Both the position numbers and the translations under genes were made by a program. A model generated the notes under the pieces. The model saw only the letters and a list, made by a program, of their open reading frames with translations, searched no databases and was not told the DNA's origin. Shown one piece after another: positions 38,137 through 50,200 of a stretch of 64,000 nt of DNA (its first letter is position 1; each line of letters opens with the position of its first letter). Where the stretch lies: assembly GCA_963377175.1 (NCBI GenBank), contig CAUJNA010003295.1, forward strand, positions 570,501 to 634,500, read 5' to 3'. This stretch comes from Effrenium voratum. Taxonomy: Eukaryota > Sar > Dinophyceae > Suessiales > Symbiodiniaceae.

Positions 38137-41100
38137 CTGCCTTGGCTTCGCTACTCCTGCCACCTCCAGCCCTGTGCTCAGGATCAGCAGAACAACCAGC
38201 CAGCCGAGCAGCAAAACAGGCCAGGTGTCGACCCTCCGATGGGTTTCAAGCCAACTGCTGCACAGGCCGCGCGCTCAAGACCAGCAATGTAGCAGGCCGG
38301 GTCAAGAAAAGATGGACCAGCCCACGATACAACCCCTTGGGGCCAAGGTCTGCAAGCCATAAAGGACGGATAGGCCCGGATAGGTGTTGAATGAAAGGGC
38401 CCCCGCAAGAATATCCGCAAGAGCCTTTCCAGATTTCTTACACCAACGAAAGGCCATACAAGGCGATTCAATGCACTGCGGCCCGTGCTCCCAGTGCGAC
38501 CTGATGACCGGTTCGGTAGCCGCATGGGCGATTCCTTGGCAGCGCCAAGAGCTGGTCCCTCCTGGTAGCGTTCCGTCTTGACAACACACAGTTGATATGC
38601 GCTCACCGCGCTTGACACGACCTGAGGGGCTGACACCTCTTTGCGGTGACTCCCCTCTTTGCCTGACAGCTTTGACAGCCCCACTCGGCTCCATCAAGCT
38701 GTGTCCCGAGGCCCCCACGGGTACCGGTCGGCAGGCGAGGTCTTTGGCGAAGGCCTCGGCAAAACACTTCCATGCGCGGCTGGCATGGCATCATGTCAGC
38801 CTTGTCGGTTCCCACATCGCTGTCTGCAAGCCAAGAATTGTATGCATTTGGGGGGGGGTTGCTTAAGATAAAGGTGCCTGAAAACTTCCTTTTCAACGGC
38901 CAACTGCTGGGAGTACGTAGGAAACCTTTGCGTCGCCACCAACAGCAAGAAACCAAAAGCACACAATGAAATTATTTGTTGTCCGTGTTCGTTGTCTGTG
39001 CAGTCCTTTCGTGTTCCTTTGGCCAGCGATTCAGGACCACCCTTTACATAATCTGAAACTTGCACTTTAGAACGGCCCCCATCGACGTTTTCGTCCTTTG
39101 CATCCTGCTTCGAAGGGAAAAAAGTGATTCCCGCCGAGGCAAACAGGTGCTAGATCTAGTCCAACCATGGGGCCATGGGGTGCCAAGAACGGCATAGAGC
39201 GCGCAGGTCTCAGCGGAGAAACTCATGTTTCCGAATGTTTCCGAAAGCCTAACTTTCTCCCCGCTGCCGAGGGCCATACTCGCGCGAGCCTGCCCGGCTC
39301 CCTGGTCATCAAAGGCATCTCTCGCTTTGCTTGAGAATCCACGTGTTGGGATAGCTCCGTCTGCTTCGGTTTCCTCTTGCTCTCGAAACCAGCTTTTAGC
39401 TTGTTAGTCCCACTTTTTGATCAGCGCACACAGCTAAGCATGCTCGGCAGATTCAACACAGGCTCCAGAGCTTGCGCACCTACGCTGTCGTCTCGGCGCC
39501 GCCCTGGCGCACCTCCGCAACGCGATTCCCACGATTTGGCCGAGCCGGCACGGACAAGTCCACCTCAAACCCAAGGAGCTACCCGCCTGTCAGCGAGTCT
39601 CGAATGTGGTTTGTGGGGCCTCTCTGCGGCATTTGCGCCTTGCCGAAGCGGAGCGCGCCACCCCTCACATCCGAACTCTCGCACTTCGAAGCCCTTAAAA
39701 GATTGGCTTGGATGGCACGAGCAAGAGCTCACACAAGCCCACAACAACATTTCCCGAGCACACAAATCAACTCCTGCCAATGGCCTGTGCTGCCGGTGCT
39801 GCCCATGTGTTGGCCATGGAGCCGGGGCCCTTGCGCGGCTCCCTCTCTGGGGCATGCTGCTTTCACAGCGGGTTAACACCCCAGACATCCCCTGACTTGA
39901 GAACTATCAAGGCCGTTGTGCCAAATAGCCTAAGTGACCAATTCCGATGCATCGCCCCTCCTGGAAGGCGAGCCGCGAAGCTGGCACCTCGGCTTTCTGA
40001 CATTCTTCCACATCTCACCCCTTCACCCCTGCCTCCCGGTACGGACTGTCACGAGCCCCGGCACCCTGCGGCAGGTAGCCACCGCCTGTCCACTTGCGGA
40101 GGGAAGTGGCTTTTGGGCTGAACCCGAGGCAGCCCACAAACACTGAGACGCGCACAGGTTGCCGCCAGCCTGGGTCAACGCCACTATAATTTTGGGCATC
40201 TGGCAAGTGCAAAGCTGAGAAGCTGCTGTTTGCACGCCAAAGCTTAGACAACCAGGCGCCATGCCTTGAAACATGTTGCCAAGGTCCGAGGTTCTGGCCC
40301 GTTGTGCCCAGCATGCCCATTGTGCCCATTCTGCCCATTCTGCCCAAGGCTGGGGCTCGCAGCCTTATGCTTGTGCACAGAGTACTGAAAAATCATGGCG
40401 CCAACCTTTGCTCAGCTATCGGCCGAAGGAGGCGGAGGCAGGGGCGGCGCCGGCTCATCCTTCGATGCAGTACAGAAACCGGGACCCCTCAAAGTGGCGA
40501 TGACACAAGCTCGAACAGAAGCATATCCAAGGTTAAAACATTGGGCCCAGCGCCCCGTGGCAGGAAGCCAAAGTACAACCCCTCGTTTCGTGAAAGGCCT
40601 CCGCCCAGGCCATGTGCACTGGCGGCGGCCCCGGCGGCCCCGGCCCGTTGCTTTCCGGGGCCTGACAAGCCACATCTGCCGGCTGGGTGCTGGGGGAGGC
40701 TTGTCATCAAGACCTCCAGGCTCCCCTCCCCAATGCGCTGGCAAGATGACCGTCAAGAGGGCTACCAATCTGGGAGTGACATGAAAGACTCCGCTGCTCC
40801 AAAGAAAGCTCCTTCTCCCGAGCCAATGTGGTCTTTTCGGAGGAAGCGCACCTCCAGGCTTCTACTCCAACACTTTGGTCGGTGCATGTGCCTGTGCTAC
40901 GGAGCGGCTTTGCGCTCCCAAAAAAGGCATCCCTCGCAACTGCAAAAGGAGGCCGAGAGAGTCGAAGAATCTTCCGAAGGTGGTGGCCGAAGCATCACTG
41001 ATTGTGACTGCTTGGCAGGCATTACCGTTCTAGTCCGACCCGCGCATTTCATGCGCTTGGCCAACATTCATTAACGTACTTTTGGCCGATGGGAGCTCAC

Positions 41101-41999
41101 CACTCCTCAGGGGTGTAGTCTGCTCAAAACTGGCAAGCAGCAACAGTCCTCATCACCCGTTATGACCCACCTTGTGCTAGCCACACATTCACTCACTGAG
41201 TCACTCACTGCACGAGTACCGAAAAGAACAGATTCAGCCAGCCAAACTGTCGATCGCAATACCTTGCAAGGCTCCAAACACGTCCCATCTTGCTCAATTA
41301 TTATAGTCAGAGACAGTCAGGCAGCAACTACCCCGCTCCTTCGGCAGCCAAGGTCCTGCCGACAGTCCCTGCCACTGTCAACCAGCTCCGCCACTACGCG
41401 CTGACTCCTGAGCCGACACAAGTGCGCCAAGCCCAAATGTGATGAACCGAGCGCAAAGTACGCCCCCCGTGCGGTGTTGGTGCTCACCTATGCCCAGTGA
41501 TCGCGTCTCTGCTCCTGCTGGGATTCGCCCTGCGGTCGCGGCGTTTGCCGATCTGCCAGGCCTCCTGGCATACGACAACAGCCGCACGCCCCGTGCAGTT
41601 TCCCGTGCTGGCCAGCATCCAGGCGTTCAAAGCCCTCACCCCACCTGCCTGCGCTGTTCTGGCGCACCTGCTCCATCAAACGCTCCTTGACGCCAGCCAA
41701 AGAACAAAAGCCCAGGCAACATTGCCAACAACAATGAAGCTGCTCATGGAATTCACATGTGGGGTTCCGTAGAAAGCAATGTTGACTCTGCATCAGGACA
41801 TTTCATCTGAACGCGGGCGGAGAAACCAAGGTCTCTTGAAGCCGCCCATGGCCCTGGTTCATGTGAGACCTGAGCTTCTCTTGCTGGGGGGCACGCACAA
41901 AGGGTGCTTGCTGGCGGCAAGGATGAAGGGTGCGCGTCACCCTATGCACTTTCCAGCCCAACTATCCAGGCTCAACCCTAAAAATATCCCCCTGCCGGT
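38137..41999. other. Mostly unassigned region upstream of the rhamnose synthase
   Basis: Minus-strand fragments that look mildly coding: near 38790-38690 (AWKCFAEAFAKDLACRPVPV) and near 41690-41640 (ERLMEQVRQNSAGR, after an AG|G acceptor). A short GCCCATTCTGCCCATT run lies near 40305-40345. No gene, RNA or transposon could be named in the remainder. The first-exon promoter of the rhamnose gene would lie at the left end of this stretch, but no TATA-like element is evident. Confidence 0.35.
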
Positions 42000-42002
42000 T
42001 TC

Positions 42003-42104
42003 CTAGATGATCCTTGCCACCGCCCGAAGAGGTAACCCTTGGTCGTCTTGGGCCCCCCACTCCAAGGCATAGATACGATCTTCGATGGCCGTCAGCTGAC
42101 CAGC
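42003..42104 (-). CDS. Candidate terminal exon, gene uncertain
   Basis: After CCCTGCAG|G comes an in-phase 33-codon segment (QLTAIEDRIYALEWGAQ, then LPLRAVARII) ending at TAG (42005-42003). It fits a last exon. It could be the end of the channel gene, whose last recognised exon is at about 44240; the intron would then contain the 42.8-44.05 kb minisatellite. That link is inference. Confidence 0.4.
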   Translation of the reverse strand, partial: AGQLTAIEDRIYALEWGAQDDQGLPLRAVARII

Positions 42105-42779
42105 CTGCAGGGCAACAAGAATATGCCCTGTTGGAGCTTTCCGCAAAGCGCTGATCAATTCGATCATTCAACGATGATTTTTGCGGAGCTCCCTTGCCAA
42201 TTGGCAACACCTGGAACTGCCTGCTACTTGTCCCCAACCATGCTTCAAGGGCATCAGCAAATCATACGTTGGTAGCCCAATCGTGCTTGCCTAGTAGATT
42301 GTATTTTGGATTTGCAGAACTCAGGACCCATCACAGCTGCAACGAGCACGTGTCCTGCTCGGAGAGTGCAAGGGAAGTATGCCGGCTCTCCCGCTTCACC
42401 GCCTTCCTTGCAACCAGGGCGATGCATTAAATTGCTTCAGGTCAAGCCTTATCTAACACACATACGCCACCTCATGTCAAGCCCAATTTGGTTCAACATT
42501 CTTTCATACATCGCTCCTGATGCACAAAGTGTGCGAAAGCAGGATTCATGTCTTTATCACCAGCATTGCATGCCTGAGGCCAACTCTAAATCCTTTCTTC
42601 TGGACGCAGTTGGGTGGGGGGGTGTTTGATTCCCCCGGGTCCGTTGCATCCTTAGCATCTCCTGGGAAACATCGCCTGAAACACCTGCATCATCCGCATC
42701 AGCGCCTGCCAAGGATGTGGATGATGCAAGTAATGCTGGGGATGTTGCCCATGCTGGCGAAGGAAAATGCATGGAAATG
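42105..42779. other. No gene seen
   Basis: Unique sequence leading into the purine-rich minisatellite. Nothing recognised. Confidence 0.4.
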
Positions 42780-44053
42780 AATGACATGAAGTGAAATGAA
42801 AGAAAAGGAGCAAACAAAGACATACAGGGACATGAGCCGAAGTGAAGGAAAGCAAAGGGAAATGAAGATCTTCGAGGGAAAGGGGGGAAAAAGGAACTGA
42901 AGATTGGAGGGTGGGAGGGGAAAGGGAAAGATCTCAGGGGGGGAGAGTGTCGGAGAGATCTTAGGCCTTGGGGGGAAAGGGGGGGAAAGGATCCCAACCG
43001 GGAAAGGGGGAAAACATCCTAGCGAGGAAAAGGGAGAAGATCTCAGGGAAGGAAAGGCCTCAGGCGGAAAGGGGGGAAAGGATCCCAACAGAGAAAGGTG
43101 GCAAAAGATCTTGGGAGGAAAAGGAAGAAGGTCTCAGGGCGGGAAAGGCCTCAGGGGGGAAAGGGGGGAAAGAATCTCAACAGGGAAAGGGGGGGAAAGA
43201 TCTTAGCGAGGAAAGAGAAGAACCCCTGAGATCTTTTCCCTTTTCCTCCCTAAGATCTTCTCCCACCTTTCCTTTTTGTAGAGACTTTCCCGCCTTTCCC
43301 CCCCCCCCTAAGGCCTTTCCCTTCTGAGATCTTCTCCCTTTTCCTCCCTACGATCTTTCCCCTCTTTCCCGGTTGAGATCCTTTCCCCGCTTTCCCCCCT
43401 TAAGGCCTTCCCCCCCCTCCCCTCCCCAGATCGGGAAAGGCCTTAGGGGGGAAAGGGGGAAAGGATCTCAACAGGGAAAGGGGGGAAAAGATCTTAAACG
43501 GAGAAGATCGGAAGAGGCCTTAGGGGGGAAAGGGGGGGAAAGGATCTCAACAGGAAAAGGGAGAAAAGATCTTGAAGAAAAGGGAGGGGGAGGCCTTAGG
43601 GGGGAAAGGGGGGAAAGGATCTCAACAGGGAAAGGGGGGAAAAGATCTTAGGGAGGAAAAGGGAGAAGACCTCAGGGGGGAAAGGCCTTCGGGGGGGGGA
43701 AAGGGGGAAAGGATCTCAACAAGCAAAGGTGGGAGAAGATCTTGGGGAGGAAAAGGGAAAAAATCTCAGGGGGGGAAAGGCCTTAGGGGGGAAAGGGGGA
43801 AAGGATCTCAACAGGGAAAAAAGGCCTTAGGGGGGAAAGGGGGGGAAAGGATCTCAACAGGAAAAGGGGGAAAAGATCTTAGCGAGGAAAAGGGAGAAGA
43901 TCTCAGGGGGGAGGGAACGGCCTTCGGGGGGGGGAACGGCCTTAGGGGGAAAGGGGGAAAGGATCTCAACAGGGAAAGGGGGGCAAAGATCTTAGAGGGG
44001 AAGGGGGGCAAGGCGACAATTCCAAAGGGACGCACATAAGAAAGCAGGCCTGT
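42780..44053. repeat. Purine-rich minisatellite with a strand switch
   Basis: Repeats of AAAGGGGGGAAAGGATCTCA and AAAAGATCTTAGGGAGGAAA-type modules, about 1.25 kb, with regularly spaced GATC. Between about 43214 and 43430 the purines switch to the minus strand (CCTTTTCCTCCCTAAGATC), then switch back. ORFs on either strand (Gly/Lys/Glu or Phe/Pro/Ser) are repeat by-products. Confidence 0.95.
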
Positions 44054-44078
44054 AATGTCGGCGGCCTGAGCCGGAGGC
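44054..44078 (+). repeat. 25-bp sequence shared with 16616-16640
   Basis: One mismatch to the copy at 16616 (C for A after AATGTCGGCGG). It lies near the right end of the minisatellite, as its partner lies at the right end of the GA array. Confidence 0.7.
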
Positions 44079-44239
44079 GTTAAAATATGTGTTTCGCTTG
44101 CTGGGGGCCACAACAGGGCCTGGACAAATTGAGAGATGATCCATCCCCATCTGGCCTCCTTTAGGATTTTCTTTCCTGATTAAAGGCCAACTTAGCCCGC
44201 AGCTCGCCTTCGTTACGGCTATGAAGGGGGCCGGCAACT

Positions 44240-47200
44240 GGATCCCAAAGCCAGAAGAGATCCTCTCGCAAGCGGAAGAGATCCTCTCGCCGGGCGGCTC
44301 AACCTGCCGCACGCGGCCCTCCCAGCGGCTCGCTTCCTGGACCGGCTGGCCCCCTGCGTAGCGCACGCCCTCGCAGGTGAAGACATAGGCCTGGCGGACT
44401 GCAATGTTGGAACCTGCGTGGTTGGTGGATAAGCATCCCCTTTGATGTCCACCAAGGGGTCCCCCAATAGAATTCACACTTGTCCGGTTTCCTGCAAAAC
44501 GTGAAGCATTCCGCAAGGAATGCCTGGCCTCACAAGCGCAAAGAACTGCGTGCATTCTAACTTGAAGTGAACCCATGTGCCCATGCCAAACCCGCACCTT
44601 TCAACCGGATCGGACGTTCCACTTTCCCAGGTAGAAGCCCCAACACCTGCCCCCAACTGTCACGCCTTTGGCAGCCTCCTGCGTTTCGGGATGATGTTGG
44701 ACACCGCTGCCTGCATGCGCAGTGGCAAGCTGCTTTGGACAGGGCACCGACAAGCTGCCACCACGGAACGCCCACGAACTCCGAGGTTGGCGTTGAGCCA
44801 CTTCAAAACTCCTTTCCACCCTCGCGCAGGACAAAGCAAGGCGCCTCGTAGACCAGCTCCAGGCGCATGAAGTTTCGCGCCACCTCCGCGCTCTCCTGCA
44901 CCTGTTGCCCGGAGAAAGTTGGGGTGCCACTACCGGGGGGGGTCGTCGTGCGGCAGCCCTCTTGCCCACACAAAACTACCCAAGTTCCAGCAGCCTTGTC
45001 GTAGCTGTCACTCATGATAGCCTGAGAAGTGGCAATTCCAAGGCAGGCTGCCCAGCATCGGTGCAAAGCAGCAGCGATGCATGAACGATAACAAACGAGT
45101 CGCTGCCGGGCCGAGATGCGATTAGAAAGTTCATCATCACCTTGGAACTGTGCACACAATTGCGCTTGGCTGCAATTCGACCGCCAGACCATTCGCCAAT
45201 TGAAGCCTAGTCACCACCAGCATCACGATCACCATGCTGACCAGCAAGAATTTCGCTGTGAGCGACGTATCATCCTTGCAAGCTAGCGACCACAACATAT
45301 TTATGACACTGGCATCACTAGAAAGAATTGAATTACGACGCTGCCGCATACAGCCTTCGCAGGGAAAACAAAAACATGACTGATGTTGACGTTGGACGTT
45401 GACTAGCAGAAACAGCGCAGGCAAAGCTTGAGCTTCTCTTGCCAAGCAGCCCCGCCCTCTGGCGCATCGTCCGTATCCCCAAAGACGCCGTGCACATAGA
45501 CATACCACATCATGGTGCCGAAGCCATCCAGCGTGAAAGGCTGCCCGTAAAGCCTGGGAAAAGGCACGTCTTGAAGCCACCCGGCCTTACCCTCAAAACA
45601 CACGGAACTTGTGTTTTGCCCAGACGCAGGAGGAAGGCGAAGACGAAGGTGAGCATCATGAGGATCATCAGCCGGAAGAAGACTGCCATGTCCCAAAAGA
45701 TGGTGACTAGTGTCCTGGAACTGGCGGTCATGCCAGATATCGCCCGAAATTTCCCAAACACAGCGTCACCCTTCAACTCCTTCAATGTCTCCAATGGCAC
45801 TTCCAAACCTACCAGAATCCTGCAAAAACAAAACACAAAGGCAGGGGAGGTAGCTTCCCAGTCCTGACCAAATGGCCCGTGGTGGGAAACGCCCGCAGGA
45901 AGCTAATCAGCCTGAGGCAGTGCGGTGGCCATCAAGAAAGCCACCACCCCTCTGCATGTGCCACGTTCCTGGTGTTTTCTTCAATGAGAACATGCCAGCC
46001 GAGCAGTGCACAAGCATGAAGACGAGCCTGGAGCACACAAAGACCGTGGTGATGGCCAACAGGTTTTTGCCCTCACCAATGAAGACGCCTACGGGTCTTG
46101 GCTGACACCCAAACCACTACAGCTGACCCCTAAGTTGCTAACCTCCCTCCCCCCCTTTGGCTGGTTTCTACCACAAATACTGTCTCAAAAGACTCTAGAC
46201 ACTGTAAAATGATGACAACAAATGTTGACAGCTGCTCACATCGCAGAAGCAATTACTGCAGATGCGCTTGAGTTACAGATGCATGAGGCAGCTTTGGTGC
46301 TTGAGCTTCAGCAGAAAGTTTCGTAAAGCTGTCTATCGTCGGGCTGTCGCACGTAGATGCCAGAGGTGAGACCATACTTGTGGTCTGCCACTGATGGGCA
46401 GCCGCAGTGTTGCAAATGCACACGAATTTGATGGCGCCTTCCCGTTCGGATGCTGATGGCTACCATGCCCATGGCCTCGACGTGCTCGGCATTGGCTATC
46501 AGCTTCAAGCGGGACTCGGCTGGCCTACCGCGGGCGGAGCAGACGGCGCAAGGGACAGAGTCCAGGATGCGGGTTGTCGTGTGAAGGTCTGTCGATGGAA
46601 GTGAGCCATGACCGAGCACCACATACTCCCGCGCGATCTGGTACGTGTACATCTGCCACTCCAGGCAGCAGTAGCCCTGGAAACTCGTGGCAACCAACAC
46701 CAGCCCTGAGCTTGGCGTGTCCAGGCGGTGCACAAACCCACGACCGAAGTCCGTGAGGCCCAGCAGTTGGCAATGCTCTGCCGGCAGCCGAGCTTGCAAG
46801 AAGCCGGAGAGCGGGCGCAGCCCGGAGCAGCCCTCGCTGTCCACCTCCCATCCCGGAGGCTTCATCACAAGGCACATGCCCGACATCATTTCAATCTTCA
46901 GCTCTGCGCTGGCCAGTCCAGCCATGCTTCCCGATGTCGGAGTCGCCTCCGCCTGCAAACCAAAACGGGCGCCCAAGCGGCGCACTGCCGCTTCAGCTCC
47001 TGGCAGAAACCGATCGAGCTGCATCAGCGTGAAGGACCAGGCCAGGGCGCAAACGTTGACCAGAAACAGCCGCGCGGCTGCGTGGCTGGCTGGCATTTTA
47101 AACTCCGCTTGCTGAGCTAGCATATCTGCCGCTTGCTCGGCAATAACCTTCGCCAAAAGCTGGCTTGGCTCGGACGTGGTGGCGGGCCCCCAGGCAGTGT

Positions 47201-50200
47201 TGGCAAGCTCCTGCATGGCGAACTGCTGCACCAACCCCGACGCCTGCTTGCACAAAGCGCTCATCATTTCTGGGAACGACAGAAACACCACCCCAAAAGC
47301 CTGGAACGTGTTGGACAGATTTTGTGAGTCGAGCTGGTCCACACTGCGTAGGATGGAATAGCATAGTGCTTCAGACAAGGGGTCGCCGCAAGTCATTGCA
47401 ACCCCATGCGACCACACAATGTTGGAGATCTCCTGTGGGTTCGAGCGGCATGAGTTCTCCAGTGCTGCTAGCGCCAAGGCATGGAACAGGGCTCTGTCAA
47501 AGGCGGATACTTTTGCAAGACTTCATGCAGTGTTTGCTGCTTCTTGTGGGCCAAACTCGTCGAACAGCTCGACGGCTCGACCTCCGATGGCATGCATCAG
47601 AGGTGGCAGGAGCGCTTGCAGCGCAGCCGGACACCGCGCCGCATTCGCCAGGTTTTGCGGGTTGAGTTGCGGCAGCTTCCGTTCTGAGGCCTCCGACAGA
47701 GCGTCCAGCAGCGGAATGCGGCACATTCCCAAAGTCGTGGGCGCCCAGAACACGAGCGCCAGGTCCTGGCACGGTGCAGCGGGACCAGAGCCGAAGGCCG
47801 CCACCTGGGCGATGGCCTCGGCTGCGGCAGCCCCAAGCAACGGCTCGCCGCGGGGCGCGGCCACGGCGGAGGCCCGTGCCACGAGCGCCAGGTGCTGCGG
47901 CGCAGCGTCAGCGTGGAGCAGCGCTCGTCCAAGTGCAGCCAGGGCGGAGGAGCCGCAGCGCGCCGCCGCGCTGGGCGCCCGGGCCAAGGTCGACGGGTCC
48001 TGCGCCACAAACCGTGGCCAGGGCTCGCGTGCCACACGTGTGGCCGCCTGCCAGGATGGCGAGCGCCACGGCGCCAGTTTGGCAGAACACCACGCCGTGT
48101 TGACGAGCTCCTGCACGGGCCACTTCTGTAGGCGCTTTGCAGCTCTTGTTGCGGCTGCATTCATAAGTGGCACGCCTCCAGGGCCCAACTTGGTCAAGTT
48201 CTGAGCTCTGTTTGAAGTGTTTTGTGGGCTGAGATGCTCCAATTTCTCGAGGGAGGATGATGCGAAGGCTCTCAGGAAGCGCTATGGCTCAAGTCTCAGT
48301 GTGGTGCACGTTCACAACATGTTGCTGAGGCCCTGCGGGCTGAACTCGGCGGATCTGGTTGATGCCTACTCAGCCAAATCTGCGAGCGCTACCTCCCCGT
48401 CGGATGAGGTAACGGCAGGTGACCAAAATGAGTTAGCAAGCCACCGCGGAGTGCATTCTGGTAAAAACCTCTGCCAGCGGCACACCAGCGCCGCAAAGCG
48501 GGGATCACCACGAGCCACTGCTGGCTCATACTTGGCCAGGCGGTGCAACGCTGTAGCCAACTGCACAGCTCCCAGCTCAGCAGCATGATCCTAGCAAAGC
48601 CTCAGCAGGGCCTTGCCATCCTGCTGCCCTGCGATCACATCATTCCACTTGCGGCTGATTGCATCCGCAGGGGCTTTGCGCCTCAAGCTTTGGGTCCCGC
48701 GCTTTGTTTCAGCGTCATCGGGAGGGCCCATCAGCCCTCATCGAAAAAGGCAGTTAATGCTGTTTGTGGTGAGTATGTGGGTGCTGCAGCGTGCAATCAA
48801 AAACAGCTCGTGGAGCACACGCCTGTTCCACGATGCCAAATCCTCAATAGGCTCATGAACTCAATGTCTCATCTGTTAATGCACCATGCTGAAGCCATGC
48901 AGCGACGCCTCTCAGAAAGGGACGGCCCAGCACTGCCAACCCAATGCCCAGCCAGCCCGCGCCTTCCCGGTCCACAATGCTCCACACGATGGCCGTAGTG
49001 ACCAAGGCCTTAATTACCCAGGCACCATCCAAAGCAACTGGGTTCACGGTTTTCGCAAGCCCGCGAGTTCAATGCCAGCCGTTCTCCCCAAGGCACGATG
49101 CGCATCATGTCCAGGTTGTTCCAGGTGGTGAAGTAGCTCAGCAACGCCCGGAGGCGCTCCCACCAGCCATGTGTCAGGCCATGTGTTTCCTGCAGCAGGG
49201 GAAGCAAAGGCAACAGAGTGCTGCGGACTGAGCCGCCCGCCTGAGCAAAAGGATTTCACACAAAGCAAATTCTCCCCTTCATCCCAGCGCCCCCCCCCCC
49301 CCAACATTGGCCCTCACCAAAAAAAGATGCGCCCTAAAACCCCCGCAGCCAAGGTGCCGCCCTTCGCACTTCGAAGAAGAGTTGAGTCATCTCCTCTCAC
49401 GCTGCAGCCGGAATGCGCACCATCAAAGTGCAACTTGCTTCTTTTGCAGGTGTTTTCCTCTCTAACACCAGGTGGTCGCTGACTCCCGGAAAACAACACA
49501 GATTGCACGGCCCGAATGCGCAGTCCACGTATAGGAAGAAGAGCTGGTAAAGGGCCAAAAGCACCTCGCCAGCCGCGCCCACTATGACCCGCACAACGGT
49601 AGCAAAGTCAGCCAAGGCGCTCGGATCAACTGGAGGGCCGAACCTGGGCTATCCCGGGCAAAATTGCAGAATGGGGCAAAGCCACGTTGCCCCAACGAGC
49701 TTCTTGGGGCAGATGCAAAGCCGAAAGCCGGGTGCCGAGGCACCCGAGAAGCTCTGGAAGTCCTCTGCCAGCGTCTCCGGGGGCGGGCAGCTGCCCCGGC
49801 CGGCCATGCAGAAGCCCGCGAAGCAGGCCATGTACACGAGGTACAGCGCCAGCTCCACGCGGAACTGCCTCCGGCGAGGGCCAACCCTGCGGGAGTCTCT
49901 GCGCCGTGGGTCCATGCAGCTCCCAGAACTGAGCTATCAGCGCCTGCGTCCTACGGTGGTCCACTGCTCCTCCAAAAGAACGTGGACAAAATTTGTCCGC
50001 ATCATCTCCTCCTGATCCGACTCCTGCCAGGAATCCAACACATCAAACTCACTCCTCACAGGCCTGGTCATCCTGCGCGCCTTCTAGGGCTCTTCTCGTG
50101 TCGTTTTCAGTTTTCGCATTGCATGTGTGTAGCATGCGTCTTGCTGGGGGCGAGGTGCCCTCCCTATCTCGCTGCAAGGCGCCTGCAGCGCTGGGATGAG

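Noticed and set aside
40304..41074. 256-codon plus-strand ORF
   Set aside because: GC-rich chance ORF without a motif, a strong start context or a splice pattern, opposite to the host gene direction.
42557..44113. Gly/Lys and Phe/Pro ORFs
   Set aside because: Repeat translations of the purine-rich minisatellite.
47419..48204. 261-codon plus-strand ORF
   Set aside because: Antisense shadow of the octotricopeptide/RluA frame, which has recognisable motifs; this one has none.
46308..48731. Nuclear reassignment of UGA and UAG to Trp
   Set aside because: The rhamnose synthase ends at TGA exactly where its family ends, and candidate gene ends at 42003 and 52637 use TAG and TAA. Reassignment across the genome is unlikely.
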